DNA of 64,000 bases. It comes from Methanothrix thermoacetophila PT (lineage in GTDB: Archaea; Halobacteriota; Methanosarcinia; Methanotrichales; Methanotrichaceae). Both the position numbers and the translations under genes were made by a program. The stretch is from positions 1,364,001 through 1,428,000 of the forward strand of contig NC_008553.1 in the NCBI RefSeq assembly GCF_000014945.1. Reading direction: 5' to 3'. The notes below the pieces were generated by a model that saw only the letters and a program-made list of their open reading frames with translations, searched no databases and was not told the origin of the DNA. How positions within the stretch are numbered: the first letter of the stretch is position 1; every line of letters begins with the position of its first letter. Shown here in pieces: positions 43,856 to 53,591 of the stretch.

Positions 43856-45664
43856 ATGCGTCAGAGATCTAAAAAGGGTATGCGTTCGAAGGAGGAGGTC
43901 TCACAGCTGAGAACCCCCATAGTATGTGTTATGGGGCACGTCGATCACGGGAAGACAACGCTGCTTGACAGGATAAGAGGCACCACAGTCGCACAGTACG
44001 AGGCTGGAGCCATAACGCAGCATATAGGCGCTACCGAGATCCCTCTGAGCGTAATACAGCAGTTCTGCGGTTCAGGATTCAAGGCGAACCTCATGGTTCC
44101 AGGGCTGCTTTTCATAGATACGCCTGGCCACCATGCGTTCACATCGCTCAGAAGCCGGGGTGGGTCGCTTGCGGATCTGGCGATCCTCATAGTTGACATT
44201 AACGAAGGGTTCCAGCCGCAGACCATCGAGTCGATCAACATCCTGAAGAGATTCAAAACTCCCTTCGTGGTCGCTGCGAACAAGATAGACAGAATCCCAG
44301 GATGGCGACCTGTCGAAAACGCCCCCATGGAGAAGAGCCTCGCAGGACAGACTGAGCGAGTGGTGGAGACTCTGGAGACGAAGATATACGAGCTCGTTGG
44401 TGAGCTCTACAAATACGGCTTCGACTCCAACCGCTATGACAGGATAGCAGACTTCACAAAGACCGTGGGCATAATCCCGGTCAGCGCCATAACTGGCGAG
44501 GGAATTCCAGATCTTCTTCTTGTCCTGGTCGGCCTCGCACAGAGGTTCCTGAAGCAAAACCTGGTGATTGAATCGAGTCGGCCGGGCATGGGAACGATAC
44601 TCGAGGTGAAAGAGGAAAGGGGTCTCGGGACAACGCTGGACGTCATACTTTACGACGGGATGATCAGCGTCGGGGACACGATCGTGGTCGGAACTCCCCG
44701 GGAGCCGATAATAACGAAGGTGAGGGCGCTTCTCAAGCCGAGACCGCTCAAGGAGATACGGAGCGAGGAGCGGTTCACCCCCGTGAAGCATGTCGTAGCC
44801 GCGTCCGGCATAAAGGTATCAGCCCCGAAGCTGGAGACAGCGCTTGCTGGATCCACCATACGTGTTGTGGGAGAGGGCGAGGATCCTGAGGCGATAGCCA
44901 AGGAGATAAGGTCTGAGATCGAGGCTGTCAGGATCGATACAGACACTGTTGGTGTGATACTGAAGGCGGATACCATTGGATCTCTGGAGGGGCTCGTCGG
45001 CGAGCTACGTGCAAAGAACATACCCATTCATGTGGCTGATGTGGGGCCGGTAACGCGCAGGGATGTAATAAGGGCCGCGGCCATAAAGGATCCGCTTCTC
45101 TCGGTCATACTCGGATTCAATGTCGAGATACTCCCAGACGCTCTCTCTGAGATACAGAAGCTGGACATTCCGGTATTCCAGAGTGACGTCATATACACGC
45201 TTCTCGAGAGCTACGAGGAGTGGATGGAGGAGAAGAAGATGCAGATGGAGCAGGAGCGGCTCGAGGCCATCGTAAAGCCAGGATGTGTTCGCATACTGCC
45301 CGACTGCGTCTTCAGGCAGTCCAAGCCTGCGATTGTCGGCGTGCAGGTTGTCGGAGGGACGATATCACATAACGTGCCCTTGATCCGCGAGGACGGCGCA
45401 GTGGTCGGCACCATACGCGGGATCCAGCAAAGGAACGAGAACATACCCATGGCAACGGTAGGCCAGGAGGTCGCGATATCGATCGATGGGCCTACGGTTG
45501 GACGTCAGATCCACGAGGGTGATCTGCTTTACGTCAACATACCTGAGAAGCACGCCAGGATAATCGAGCAGGAGCTCAAGCAGAAGATGTCTCAGGATGA
45601 GATTGAGGTCTTCGAGAAGTTCCTGGAGATCAAGCGGAAGAAGGACATGTTCTGGGGAAGATGA
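43856..45664 (+). CDS. infB: Translation initiation factor aIF5B/IF-2
   Basis: A 602-residue GTPase catalysing ribosomal subunit joining. [18 protein letters not shown] (about residues 22-39) is G1, FIDTPGHHAF is G3, and AANKIDR is G4. Domains II-IV follow, ending in a helical tail typical of the archaeal/eukaryotic aIF5B. No intein is present. ATG 43856 has AGGAGG at 43843-43848; the frame is open upstream but unsupported. A leader of roughly 85 bases from the TATA box is predicted. Confidence 0.95.
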   Translation: MRQRSKKGMRSKEEVSQLRTPIVCVMGHVDHGKTTLLDRIRGTTVAQYEAGAITQHIGATEIPLSVIQQFCGSGFKANLMVPGLLFIDTPGHHAFTSLRSRGGSLADLAILIVDINEGFQPQTIESINILKRFKTPFVVAANKIDRIPGWRPVENAPMEKSLAGQTERVVETLETKIYELVGELYKYGFDSNRYDRIADFTKTVGIIPVSAITGEGIPDLLLVLVGLAQRFLKQNLVIESSRPGMGTILEVKEERGLGTTLDVILYDGMISVGDTIVVGTPREPIITKVRALLKPRPLKEIRSEERFTPVKHVVAASGIKVSAPKLETALAGSTIRVVGEGEDPEAIAKEIRSEIEAVRIDTDTVGVILKADTIGSLEGLVGELRAKNIPIHVADVGPVTRRDVIRAAAIKDPLLSVILGFNVEILPDALSEIQKLDIPVFQSDVIYTLLESYEEWMEEKKMQMEQERLEAIVKPGCVRILPDCVFRQSKPAIVGVQVVGGTISHNVPLIREDGAVVGTIRGIQQRNENIPMATVGQEVAISIDGPTVGRQIHEGDLLYVNIPEKHARIIEQELKQKMSQDEIEVFEKFLEIKRKKDMFWGR

Positions 45665-45897
45665 GCGTGCTCAGTTGCGACGAACGTCGTGCTTGGACAA
45701 CTCCTCGTGAATCAAGTCTCCTTTTTCGCCTGTGAATCATACGGGCTGCATGCTGCAGATTCCGGTGATGTGAGTGCATGACAACCGGCTGGGCAAGTGA
45801 GATGCCTCTGGGGCATCGATGGCCAAATGTCGAGCTGATGCAGGTACGCCTCACCCACGGTATGGCCATGGTATGAATGGGGACCTGCGTGCTGTAC

Positions 45898-46359
45898 TCA
45901 ACTGCTGGCGCAGTGCTCAGATCCTGAGACCAGGTGGTCCTCTGTTGTGCTGCAGCCCATCTGCTCCATGATTCTGTTCATCGCATCGTAGACATGAGCA
46001 ACCTGATCCTCCTCCAGATCCATCTCTCGGATTGGGAGCGACATGAGCACACCCATCTCCAGGCTGTAGCTCATATCATCATGCATTGAGGCACGCCTCA
46101 CGCTGTTGAGCTTCTCGATGATCATCTCTGCTTCCGCAGACTCATCGCCGACCATCTCCATCCTCCATCCAGATGTTATGTACCTTATCAGCTCCATCCT
46201 AAGATCGTCGTTGATCCTAAGAACGTCCAGCATCTCGATGATCATCCCCAGAACGCTGCTCCTGAACTCGCCATGCTTCATCATCCTTGGGCCTGTGAAG
46301 ACCGCCTCGTAGTAATCTGCAATACCGAGAAGTTTTTTGCGGATGTTTGATCTCGACAT
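45898..46359 (-). CDS. Hypothetical protein, 153 aa, helical
   Basis: I do not recognise this family. It is rich in Met, Glu and Arg, without signal peptide or membrane helix, and predicted mainly helical (IRKKLLGIADYYEAVFTGPR, then MIIEMLDVLRINDDLRM). A pair of cysteines is present near the C-terminus. It has a single start candidate, ATG 46359. It is divergent from purA, sharing a 240-base AT-rich intergenic region. Confidence 0.5.
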   Translation of the reverse strand: MSRSNIRKKLLGIADYYEAVFTGPRMMKHGEFRSSVLGMIIEMLDVLRINDDLRMELIRYITSGWRMEMVGDESAEAEMIIEKLNSVRRASMHDDMSYSLEMGVLMSLPIREMDLEEDQVAHVYDAMNRIMEQMGCSTTEDHLVSGSEHCASS

Positions 46360-46598
46360 TCAAACCCACCGCTTCGGAGTCCAAGCCTCCTGCAAGCACT
46401 CAGTGGTTTACATCTACAGTTTTATAGTTGTCACAAATTAACTATATAGATGAAAATAGCCTATAGATGATCTGTAGATTGCTTGCTGCTCCAGGAAGCG
46501 GCCAGCATGCCACCTGCACAGTACGCCGACAATACGCTGACAATACGAACTGAGATCGTGGGAAATGGTTTATCTACAATGCACCCAACCCACGGAGC

Positions 46599-47864
46599 AT
46601 GTTCACGATAATCACAGGCGCACAGTTTGGTGATGAGGGAAAGGGCAAGATCGTGGATCTGCTTGCGGAAAAGTATGATATCATAGCGCGCTTTCAGGGC
46701 GGGGATAACGCAGGTCACACTGTGAAGGTTGGGGATAAAACATACAAGCTCCATCTGGTACCGAGCGGCGTTCTTTTTGATAAAAGACTTCTGATAGGCC
46801 CGGGCGTGGTGCTAAATCCGAAGGTCCTCTGGGAAGAGCTCCAGACCCTCTGGGGAATGGGCATGAAGGTCGATCTCGGCATAGACCCGAAGACGAGCAT
46901 AATAATGCCATATCACATAGAGATGGATGCTCTGAGGGAGAAAGCAAGGACAGCAAAGATAGGCACCACCAGGCGCGGGATAGGGTATGCGTATATCGAT
47001 AAGATAGCGCGTGAAGAGGTGCAGATGGCAGACATCACCGATCCGGAGATGCTGAAGAGAAAGCTCGAGGAGATCGCTCCGGCGAAGGAATCTGCGATAA
47101 AGGAGATGGGTGGAGATCCATCCGTCGTGAGGGACGAGGCGCAGCTAAGAGCGTACCTGGAGATCGGAAGGGCTCTGAAGAACAACCTCACAGATGTATC
47201 GCTTGAGATAAACAGGGCGCTCGATGAGGACAAGATGGTTCTCGCAGAGGGCGCGCAGGGCGCGTTCCTGGATGTGATCCATGGCACGCAGAAGTTCGTC
47301 ACATCGAGCTTCACAACAGCGGGCAGCGCGTGCGCCAACCTTGGGGTTGGTCCGGTGCGTGTCGATAATGTCGTGGGCGTTGTGAAGGCTTACATCACAC
47401 GCGTGGGCGAGGGGCCGATGCCAACAGAGCTTAAGGACGAGATAGGAGACCGGCTCAGGGAGGCAGGCGGTGAGTATGGGACGACGACCGGAAGGCCGAG
47501 GCGCTGCGGATGGTTCGATGCCGTCCTGGGGAGGAAGGCGGTTTATCTGAATGGATACACGGAGCTTGCGCTGACAAAGCTGGATGTGCTCACAGGACTC
47601 AGACGGATAAAGATCTGCGTCGCATACGAGCTCGACGGAGAGATCCTGGAGTATCCGCCGGAGAGCACCTACGAGCTGGCGAGATGTGTCCCAGTGTATG
47701 AAGAGATGGAGGGGTGGTCTGAGAGCATAAGCGAGGCCCTCGATTACAGTGATCTGCCCCAGAACGCGCGGGCGTATGTGGAGAGAATCCAGGAGCTCAT
47801 GGATGTGGATATAGCCGCGATATCTGTTGGACCTGCAAGGGAACAGACAATCTACATGGAGTGA
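46599..47864 (+). CDS. purA: Adenylosuccinate synthetase
   Basis: A 421-residue enzyme joining IMP and aspartate with GTP in AMP synthesis. The P-loop-like GAQFGDEGKGKIVD lies at residues 7-20, GDNAGHTVK follows, and GTTTGRPRRCGWFD is the substrate loop. A TATA-like TTTATCTA about 30 bases upstream predicts a nearly leaderless mRNA. Its 3' end overlaps the convergent pyrE gene by 13 bases. Confidence 0.95.
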   Translation: MFTIITGAQFGDEGKGKIVDLLAEKYDIIARFQGGDNAGHTVKVGDKTYKLHLVPSGVLFDKRLLIGPGVVLNPKVLWEELQTLWGMGMKVDLGIDPKTSIIMPYHIEMDALREKARTAKIGTTRRGIGYAYIDKIAREEVQMADITDPEMLKRKLEEIAPAKESAIKEMGGDPSVVRDEAQLRAYLEIGRALKNNLTDVSLEINRALDEDKMVLAEGAQGAFLDVIHGTQKFVTSSFTTAGSACANLGVGPVRVDNVVGVVKAYITRVGEGPMPTELKDEIGDRLREAGGEYGTTTGRPRRCGWFDAVLGRKAVYLNGYTELALTKLDVLTGLRRIKICVAYELDGEILEYPPESTYELARCVPVYEEMEGWSESISEALDYSDLPQNARAYVERIQELMDVDIAAISVGPAREQTIYME

Positions 47865-48415
47865 TCGCGTGGGGCGATCCCCAGGTCGTCTCTCGTGAAT
47901 AGAGATTCGAGCTCGAATCCCGCCGCCGATAGGGCCTCCCGCCCTCCCTCCATCCTGTCCAGGACTGCAAGTGTTTGTATAGGGGTGTAACCCGCCTCCT
48001 CGAGCCGCTCGATCGATCTGAGCAGTGAATTGCCTGTGGTGACGACATCATCGACAACCGCAACCTTTGCGCCCGCCTCCATCAATGGCCCCTCAATGAA
48101 CCTCCTCTTGCCGTGCCGCTTCGCCTTCTTTCTCACGATCAGGCCGCAGAGATCCCTCCCCTCCATATGGCCGACCACAATCATGGAGGAGACGATCGGA
48201 TCCGCTCCGAGCGTCATCCCGCCGATAGCACTGACCTCAGGCCTCACGAGATCTAGGAGAAGCCTGGCTGTCAGATACGCCCCTCTCGGAGTGAGAACTA
48301 TCCTCCTGAGATCGACGTAGTAGTCACTGGTGCGGCCGGATGAGAGGACGACTGTGCCGATCTCCAGCGCCATCTCTTTTATCAAGCTGAGAAGCTGCTC
48401 CCTGAGCTCTGACAT
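47852..48415 (-). CDS. pyrE: Orotate phosphoribosyltransferase
   Basis: A 187-residue type I phosphoribosyltransferase making OMP from orotate and PRPP. VAVVDDVVTTGNSLLRSIE holds the PRPP-binding DDVVTTG motif; FTLGADPI-like GGMTLGADPIVSS and RKKAKRHG are also typical. ATG 48415 is the start matching the family length; the frame extends upstream without support. It is downstream of ilvE on the same strand. Confidence 0.93.
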   Translation of the reverse strand: MSELREQLLSLIKEMALEIGTVVLSSGRTSDYYVDLRRIVLTPRGAYLTARLLLDLVRPEVSAIGGMTLGADPIVSSMIVVGHMEGRDLCGLIVRKKAKRHGKRRFIEGPLMEAGAKVAVVDDVVTTGNSLLRSIERLEEAGYTPIQTLAVLDRMEGGREALSAAGFELESLFTRDDLGIAPRDHSM

Positions 48416-48453
48416 TCTGACCTCAGCATTCTCAAAGCATGAATCGCTCGGAA

Positions 48454-49347
48454 TCACTTCCGAGCAGCGATCTCCTCTTTGTATATCGGCGTTCCCTCTG
48501 ACTCTGTGCACTCCCTGAAGAGCTTCATTAGGAGCTTTGTCACCGGCCCGGGCTTGCCATTTCCGATTACCCTGCCGTCGATCCTGGCGACCGGTGCGAT
48601 CTCAGCTGCAGTTCCCGTAACGAAGACCTCCTCTGCGGTGTAGAGGTCAAAGAGCCCGAGCCTGGTCTCATGAACAGGTATTCCGTTCCTGTTCGCAAGC
48701 TCCAGCACGACCTCTCTGGTTATACCCTTAAGGTTGTTCAGCGTCGGTGGAGTGTAGATTTTGCCATCTCTCACAACAAATATGTTGTCGCCGCTGCCCT
48801 CTGAGATCGTGCCCTCCGCGTCCAGGAATATCGCCTCATCCCCTCCTTTTATATTGGCCTCTATCTTCGCGAGGATGTTGTTCAGGTAGTTCAGAGACTT
48901 TATGTTCGGGGGAAGCGCAGCTGGCGAGTTCCTCCTCACGGTGACTGTAATCGCGTTCAGCCCGACCTCGTAGAGGTCGCCGTACATCGCATCCCAGCTG
49001 ATCGCTATTATGATGACAGTGGGCTTTGAGCACTTTCTCGGATCAAGGCCCAGATCGCCAACTCCCCTGGTGACCACAGGCCTGATGTACGCGTCTCTCA
49101 GATTGTTTCTCCGGAGGGTCTCGAGTATCGCCTCGCACATTTCCTCCTGCGTCATCGGTATATCGAGCATTATGGCCTGCGCTGAATCATAGAGGCGCCT
49201 GACATGCGCCTCGAGCCTGAAGACCCTGCCTCCGTATGCGCGAATGCCCTCGAAGACCCCATCTCCATAAAGAAGGCCGTGGTCGAAGACGGAGACCACA
49301 GCCTCCTCTCTCGGGACGAAGCTGCCGTTGACGTAAACGATGCTCAT
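48454..49347 (-). CDS. ilvE: Branched-chain amino acid aminotransferase
   Basis: A 297-residue fold-type IV PLP enzyme for the last step of leucine, isoleucine and valine synthesis. Key segments are [35 protein letters not shown] with the PLP lysine, and [13 protein letters not shown]. Start ATG 49347, with GGGAGGA directly upstream. It shares the strand with pyrE, 38 bases apart. Confidence 0.93.
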   Translation of the reverse strand: MSIVYVNGSFVPREEAVVSVFDHGLLYGDGVFEGIRAYGGRVFRLEAHVRRLYDSAQAIMLDIPMTQEEMCEAILETLRRNNLRDAYIRPVVTRGVGDLGLDPRKCSKPTVIIIAISWDAMYGDLYEVGLNAITVTVRRNSPAALPPNIKSLNYLNNILAKIEANIKGGDEAIFLDAEGTISEGSGDNIFVVRDGKIYTPPTLNNLKGITREVVLELANRNGIPVHETRLGLFDLYTAEEVFVTGTAAEIAPVARIDGRVIGNGKPGPVTKLLMKLFRECTESEGTPIYKEEIAARK

Positions 49348-49459
49348 GGATGTCCTCCCAAATTGCTTAGGATAAATGGGTTTTGATACCATCGTATCGA
49401 TGGATTTATTAAATAATGCATGAACCTAGGTGGTTACATCTTTATCGGATGTTGATGTT

Positions 49460-49870
49460 ATGACACGACTTGGTTTCGTGGTTTCAGAGTTCAATAGGGA
49501 TATAACATACCAGATGGAGCTCCTCGGAAGGGAGCATGCGCGATTTCTCGGCGCTGAGGTCGTGCAGACGATAATGGTTCCCGGGGTATACGACATGCCA
49601 CTGGCTGTCAGAAAGCTCCTGAAGAGCGATGAGATCGATGCTGTTGTTGCAATCGGATGCGTTATACAGGGCGAGACAGCGCACGACGAGATAGTCGCAC
49701 AGCATGCTGCAAGAAAGCTCATGGACCTCTCGCTGGAGTTCGACAAGCCGGTCACGCTCGGCATTAGCGGCCCGAGGATGTCCAGGCCAGATGCCCACAA
49801 ACGTGTCGATTACGCCAAGCGCGCGGTCGAGGCAGCCGTTAAGCTCGTCAGGCGCCTGAGGGGGGAGTGA
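49460..49870 (+). CDS. ribH: 6,7-dimethyl-8-ribityllumazine synthase
   Basis: A 136-residue archaeal lumazine synthase in the riboflavin/F420 precursor pathway. [35 protein letters not shown] and [16 protein letters not shown] are close to the Methanocaldococcus enzyme. ATG 49460 is where homologs begin; GTG 49430 in frame would suit a leaderless message from the TATA-like TTTATTAAAT at about 49405. One base separates it from the aminotransferase gene, so they form one transcript. Confidence 0.9.
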   Translation: MTRLGFVVSEFNRDITYQMELLGREHARFLGAEVVQTIMVPGVYDMPLAVRKLLKSDEIDAVVAIGCVIQGETAHDEIVAQHAARKLMDLSLEFDKPVTLGISGPRMSRPDAHKRVDYAKRAVEAAVKLVRRLRGE

Positions 49871-49871
49871 T

Positions 49872-51011
49872 ATGGTATCTAAGAGGCTCGCCTCGATAGA
49901 GGAATCCGCCACAATGAGGATCTCCTCTGAGGCCAAGCGTCTGAACTCAGAGGGGTTTGATATTATAGATCTCGGGGTTGGAGAGCCTGATTTCGATACT
50001 CCCAGACACATATGTGATGCAGCCTGCAGGTACATGTTGGAGGGAAAGACGAGATACACGCCGACGAACGGTATACCTGAGCTCAGAAGGGCGATCGCGA
50101 AGAAGCTTCGCGAGGAGAACAGGATACCAGCGGTGCCTGAGGATGTTATAGTGACTCCGGGAGCGAAGATGGCAGTCTTTGCAGCCATCCAGGCTCTTCT
50201 CGATGAGGGGGATGAGATGGTGCTCATCGGGCCATCATGGGTGAGCTACGAGCCCTGCATAAAATTCGCTGGCGGCAGGCCTGTATGGGCTGATGTCGAC
50301 CAGGACTTCATGCCGATGGATCTTCCTGAGGCGATAACGGAGAGGACGAAGGCGATACTCGTGAACTCCCCGTGCAACCCGACCGGCGCAGTATTCGGGC
50401 ATGAGGTGATGAAAGAGATCAGGGATATCGCTATCGACCACGATATCTATGTCGTATCCGATGAGGTCTATGAGAAGATAATCTACGGGCATGAGCACAT
50501 AAGCATAGCCTCGCTTCCTGATATGGCTGACAGGACCATCACAATCAACGGCTTCTCAAAGTCATACGCAATGACCGGGTGGAGGCTGGGATACCTCACG
50601 GGCCCGAGGGATATGCTGAAATGGATCAGCAGGCTTCTCTCCCACTCTGTGTCCCACCCGACCACGTTTGTCCAGTGGGCAGGCATCGCAGCGCTTGAGG
50701 GGCCCCAGGATGATGTGAGGAGGATGACAGAGGAGTTCAGGGCCAGAAGGGACATTCTTGTGGACGGGCTGAGATCGCTGGGGATCAGATGCGCGCTCCC
50801 CGGAGGGGCGTTCTACATGTTCCCAGATGTATCTCACCTCGGCGGAGGAGATGTTTTCGCGGAGCGCCTGCTGAAGGAGGCGAAGATCGCGGTCACCCCC
50901 GGTTCCGCATTCGGTCCTGGGGGAGAAGATTACATAAGGATCTCCTACGCTACATCCCGGGAGCGCATCAAGGAGGCGCTGGAGCGCATGGAGAGCATGC
51001 TTAACAGCTAG
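49872..51011 (+). CDS. aspC: Class I aminotransferase (aspartate type)
   Basis: A 379-residue PLP enzyme. LGVGEPDFDTP, NSPCNPTGAV, DEVYEKI, and SKSYAMTGWRLGY (PLP lysine) are class I-gamma aspartate aminotransferase features. The likely reaction is aspartate/oxaloacetate transamination, although related archaeal enzymes act on aromatic or branched substrates. It begins one base after ribH. Confidence 0.88.
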   Translation: MVSKRLASIEESATMRISSEAKRLNSEGFDIIDLGVGEPDFDTPRHICDAACRYMLEGKTRYTPTNGIPELRRAIAKKLREENRIPAVPEDVIVTPGAKMAVFAAIQALLDEGDEMVLIGPSWVSYEPCIKFAGGRPVWADVDQDFMPMDLPEAITERTKAILVNSPCNPTGAVFGHEVMKEIRDIAIDHDIYVVSDEVYEKIIYGHEHISIASLPDMADRTITINGFSKSYAMTGWRLGYLTGPRDMLKWISRLLSHSVSHPTTFVQWAGIAALEGPQDDVRRMTEEFRARRDILVDGLRSLGIRCALPGGAFYMFPDVSHLGGGDVFAERLLKEAKIAVTPGSAFGPGGEDYIRISYATSRERIKEALERMESMLNS

Positions 51012-51140
51012 CACACACTGCAGCTCTGGCACGCCAGGAGCTGTGTCAGGGGCGTTCGGGCCGGCATGCTCCCCTGCAGGTCAGCAGTAGTAGGTGCACC
51101 CCTGCAGGCGGCACTCATTTCTTTTTCGCATTCGCAAATA

Positions 51141-51229
51141 GATCGTGTCCGAATAAGTGGCGGGATCCAAAAATATGAGCCTTACAGATCTCGTTTGTCA
51201 CAATTACTCTTCGCTTATCCGGACAGGTC
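51141..51229. repeat. 89-bp inverted-repeat element, copy E
   Basis: Ends GATCGTGTCCGAATAAG and CTTATCCGGACAGGTC are inverted repeats; flanks TCGCAAATA (51132-51140) and TCACAAATG (51230-51238) match at 7 of 9. The interior is more diverged than in the other copies. It lies immediately upstream of xseA. Confidence 0.65.
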
Positions 51230-51283
51230 TCACAAATGCATCACAAAAAAATTATATAAGATTGCGAGAACTCTTCCCTGCGA

Positions 51284-52480
51284 ATGGTATACACATACTC
51301 AGTTTCCGAGCTCTGCACGAGGATCCAGGAGAGAATAACCGGTGACGTGAGGCTTCATGATGTCTGGGCATGTGGCGAGCTCTCCAACGTTGTGAACCAC
51401 AGCTCAGGCCACAGGTACTTCACTCTGAAGGACTCCGAGGCTCAGATCTCATGCGTCATGTTCAAGAGACACGCAGAAGAGCTCGATTTCGTTCTCAGGA
51501 ACGGAATGAACGTCAGGGTCTTCGGTGATGTTGGATTCTACAAGGGAAGGGGAAATGTCCAGCTCCAGGTGCGATCCATCTCTCCAGACACTGGCATCGG
51601 AAGGAGCGCGATGGAGCTGGAGTCTCTTCGCAGGAGACTGACAGCAGAGGGTCTGTTCTCGCCTGAGAGAAAGCGGCCTCTTCCCAGATATCCTGAGAGA
51701 ATCGGGATCGTCACATCAATGGATGGGGCTGCACTTCGTGATGTAATACGCTCTCTCGGAAGATATCCTGCAAGAATCATACTCTCTCCGGCGACCGTGC
51801 AGGGGGATGCCGCTGCTCAGAGCATGATCTCCGCACTGAGAGCGCTGCGCGGAAGGGCGGATGTCATAATACTCTGCAGGGGTGGCGGCTCTGCTGAGGA
51901 CCTCTCCCCGTTCAACGATGTGCACCTTGCGCGTGCGATAGCGGAGAGCGATGCTCCTGTCATATCAGCAGTGGGCCATGAGGTTGATGTCACGGTCGCC
52001 GATCTGGTCGCGGACGCGAGGGCATCGACGCCGACAGCTGCTGCGAAGCTCGCGGTGCCTGATGTGAGGGAGATCGAGCAGCTCCTGAGAAACATGGAGG
52101 ATCAAATGACATGGGCGATCGATTCGCATCTGGAGCGCATAAGGTCGAGACTGGATTACCTCAGCAGGGGCATTGAGGCCCGCAAGATGTACGCCATCCT
52201 GGAGATGAGAAAGCTCAGGCTTCGGGATATATCCAGGAGACTTCTCGATGCCGAGAGATCGATCGTTGATTCGAGGGCGAGAAGGCTCGAGATCGCAAGG
52301 GCAAGACTTGATTCCGCAAGCCCTCTCGCTGTTCTCTCCAGAGGTTACACCATGGTTGTAGGTTCGGCAGGGGTTGTGTGCCATGCAGTAGATCTTGCAG
52401 TAGGGGAGGAGATCAGGCTTGTGTTCTCAGATGGAGAGGCGTGCTGCAATGTGAACAAAATCGAGATCAAACCCAGGTGA
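51284..52480 (+). CDS. xseA: Exodeoxyribonuclease VII large subunit
   Basis: A 398-residue XseA homolog. An N-terminal OB fold (YSVSELCTRIQERITGDVRL; GELSNVVNHSSGHRYFTLKD) is followed by the catalytic domain (IGIVTSMDGAALRDVIRSL; ILCRGGGSAEDLSPFND; AVGHEVDVTVADLVADARAS) and a coiled-coil region (about 260-340). In bacteria it works with many copies of XseB; no xseB is visible here. The family is mainly bacterial, so ancient transfer is likely. The start is ATG 51284 after an AT-rich stretch that includes a TATA-like TTATATAAG. Confidence 0.9.
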   Translation: MVYTYSVSELCTRIQERITGDVRLHDVWACGELSNVVNHSSGHRYFTLKDSEAQISCVMFKRHAEELDFVLRNGMNVRVFGDVGFYKGRGNVQLQVRSISPDTGIGRSAMELESLRRRLTAEGLFSPERKRPLPRYPERIGIVTSMDGAALRDVIRSLGRYPARIILSPATVQGDAAAQSMISALRALRGRADVIILCRGGGSAEDLSPFNDVHLARAIAESDAPVISAVGHEVDVTVADLVADARASTPTAAAKLAVPDVREIEQLLRNMEDQMTWAIDSHLERIRSRLDYLSRGIEARKMYAILEMRKLRLRDISRRLLDAERSIVDSRARRLEIARARLDSASPLAVLSRGYTMVVGSAGVVCHAVDLAVGEEIRLVFSDGEACCNVNKIEIKPR

Positions 52481-52481
52481 A

Positions 52482-52778
52482 GTGAACTGGACTGCGGCTG
52501 GAGACTATTATACGCCCGCAGAGCCCCTCACAACCACAAAGCTGCAACCCCCACGCCGCTTCTACGCTGCTGTAGACCTAGACCCTGAGCGAGTGGGGCT
52601 CGATGCAGCCCGCATCGCAGAGGAGGTGATCGTGCATCTCCTGAGCTGTGCAGACGTAAAGGTATCCCTTGATATCCAGGCCCGCTCCCCAGAGGGATTC
52701 CCCGAGGACGTCGTGCGGATCGTGAACGAGAACAGCAGAGACCTGAGGTTCAGTAACTCCGGTTTCGAGCCCGAGTAG
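52482..52778 (+). pseudogene. C-terminal remnant resembling DUF499 defence ATPases
   Basis: A 98-residue frame starting at GTG 52482, one base after xseA. RRFYAAVDLDPERVGLDAAR, then VVRIVNENSRDLRFSNSGFE, resembles from memory the extreme C-terminus of large DUF499/anti-phage-associated ATPases of about 1000 residues. The ATPase part is absent, so this appears to be a relic left after loss of most of the gene. It is not XseB. It may still be translated along with xseA. Confidence 0.5.
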
Positions 52779-52878
52779 CGAACTCGCAGGCCCTCTGAGA
52801 GCGAGCGTTTCCGCTTTAACTTACAGTCTGGGATACGTGATGCTCTTGAGACACTATCCTATGCATCTCCCCGGACTT

Positions 52879-53412
52879 TCAGCCTGTTAGCGAGGATTCT
52901 GACTCGAAGTAGTCGCACCGATCGACGTCCTCCAGCTCGATCACGACTGGTGTGCATGTTCCTGACCTTATCGCACTGAGTCTGGCCTGGAAGACTGCGC
53001 CCTCTGTTATATTGTACTTCTCAAGGAATGCCTGCCCAGGATACCAGGAGTTGCACAGCTGCAGCAGCAGGCTGCAGTTCCCGCTCTGGTTGAGGTAATC
53101 GGAGACCCACACAGGCAGCTCTTCTGATGGCGTGAACTCATACCTCACCTCGTACCCGGCATACCCTGGCCCGCCTGCGACCTCTGCCTGACCTATCGAT
53201 TCGTTGGTCTGCGTCACAGAACAGATCGTGGCAGTTCCATTGTATATCTCGTACTCACATGGCCCACCGACCATTACCGGCACCTCTCCCGAGGAACTGT
53301 TGTTCATAAGATATGCATCTCCGCCCATCGACCCGGTGCTGGCAGCGTTAGCAACGGCTGCAAGCAACAGGAGGGGCAAGAAAAGAATGTTCATGCTTCT
53401 CATATGTCTCAT
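52879..53412 (-). CDS. Secreted protein with disulfide-type cysteines
   Basis: About 177 residues from ATG 53412 (in-frame ATG codons at 53403 and 53394 are alternatives). A signal peptide with core ILFLPLLLLAAVANA precedes a mature part with six or more cysteines (GGPCEYEIYNGTATICSV; QSGNCSLLLQLCNSWYPG; SGTCTPVVIELEDVDRCDYF) and several glycosylation sequons. No domain is recognised. The frame is open 46 codons further upstream but without signal-like sequence. A surface or sheath role is guesswork. Confidence 0.65.
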   Translation of the reverse strand: MRHMRSMNILFLPLLLLAAVANAASTGSMGGDAYLMNNSSSGEVPVMVGGPCEYEIYNGTATICSVTQTNESIGQAEVAGGPGYAGYEVRYEFTPSEELPVWVSDYLNQSGNCSLLLQLCNSWYPGQAFLEKYNITEGAVFQARLSAIRSGTCTPVVIELEDVDRCDYFESESSLTG

Positions 53413-53591
53413 AACGTGCTGATCGGTTATTATCTTTCCTCCATCTCCCAGCAGGGCATGGATAATCTCAACAGAGCTATTCATACCGCCTGAAGCATGC
53501 TTATGAGGCGGAAGGTTTAAATAAAGCTCTTGAGGTACAAAATGATACATTAATGTATTAAAAACTACATAATTGATCGTGGTGTTGCATC

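Noticed and set aside
52482-52778. Reading this frame as XseB, the small subunit of exonuclease VII
   Set aside because: XseB is a short helical protein with a different sequence; the residues here form a mixed alpha/beta pattern resembling the tail of a much larger ATPase family.
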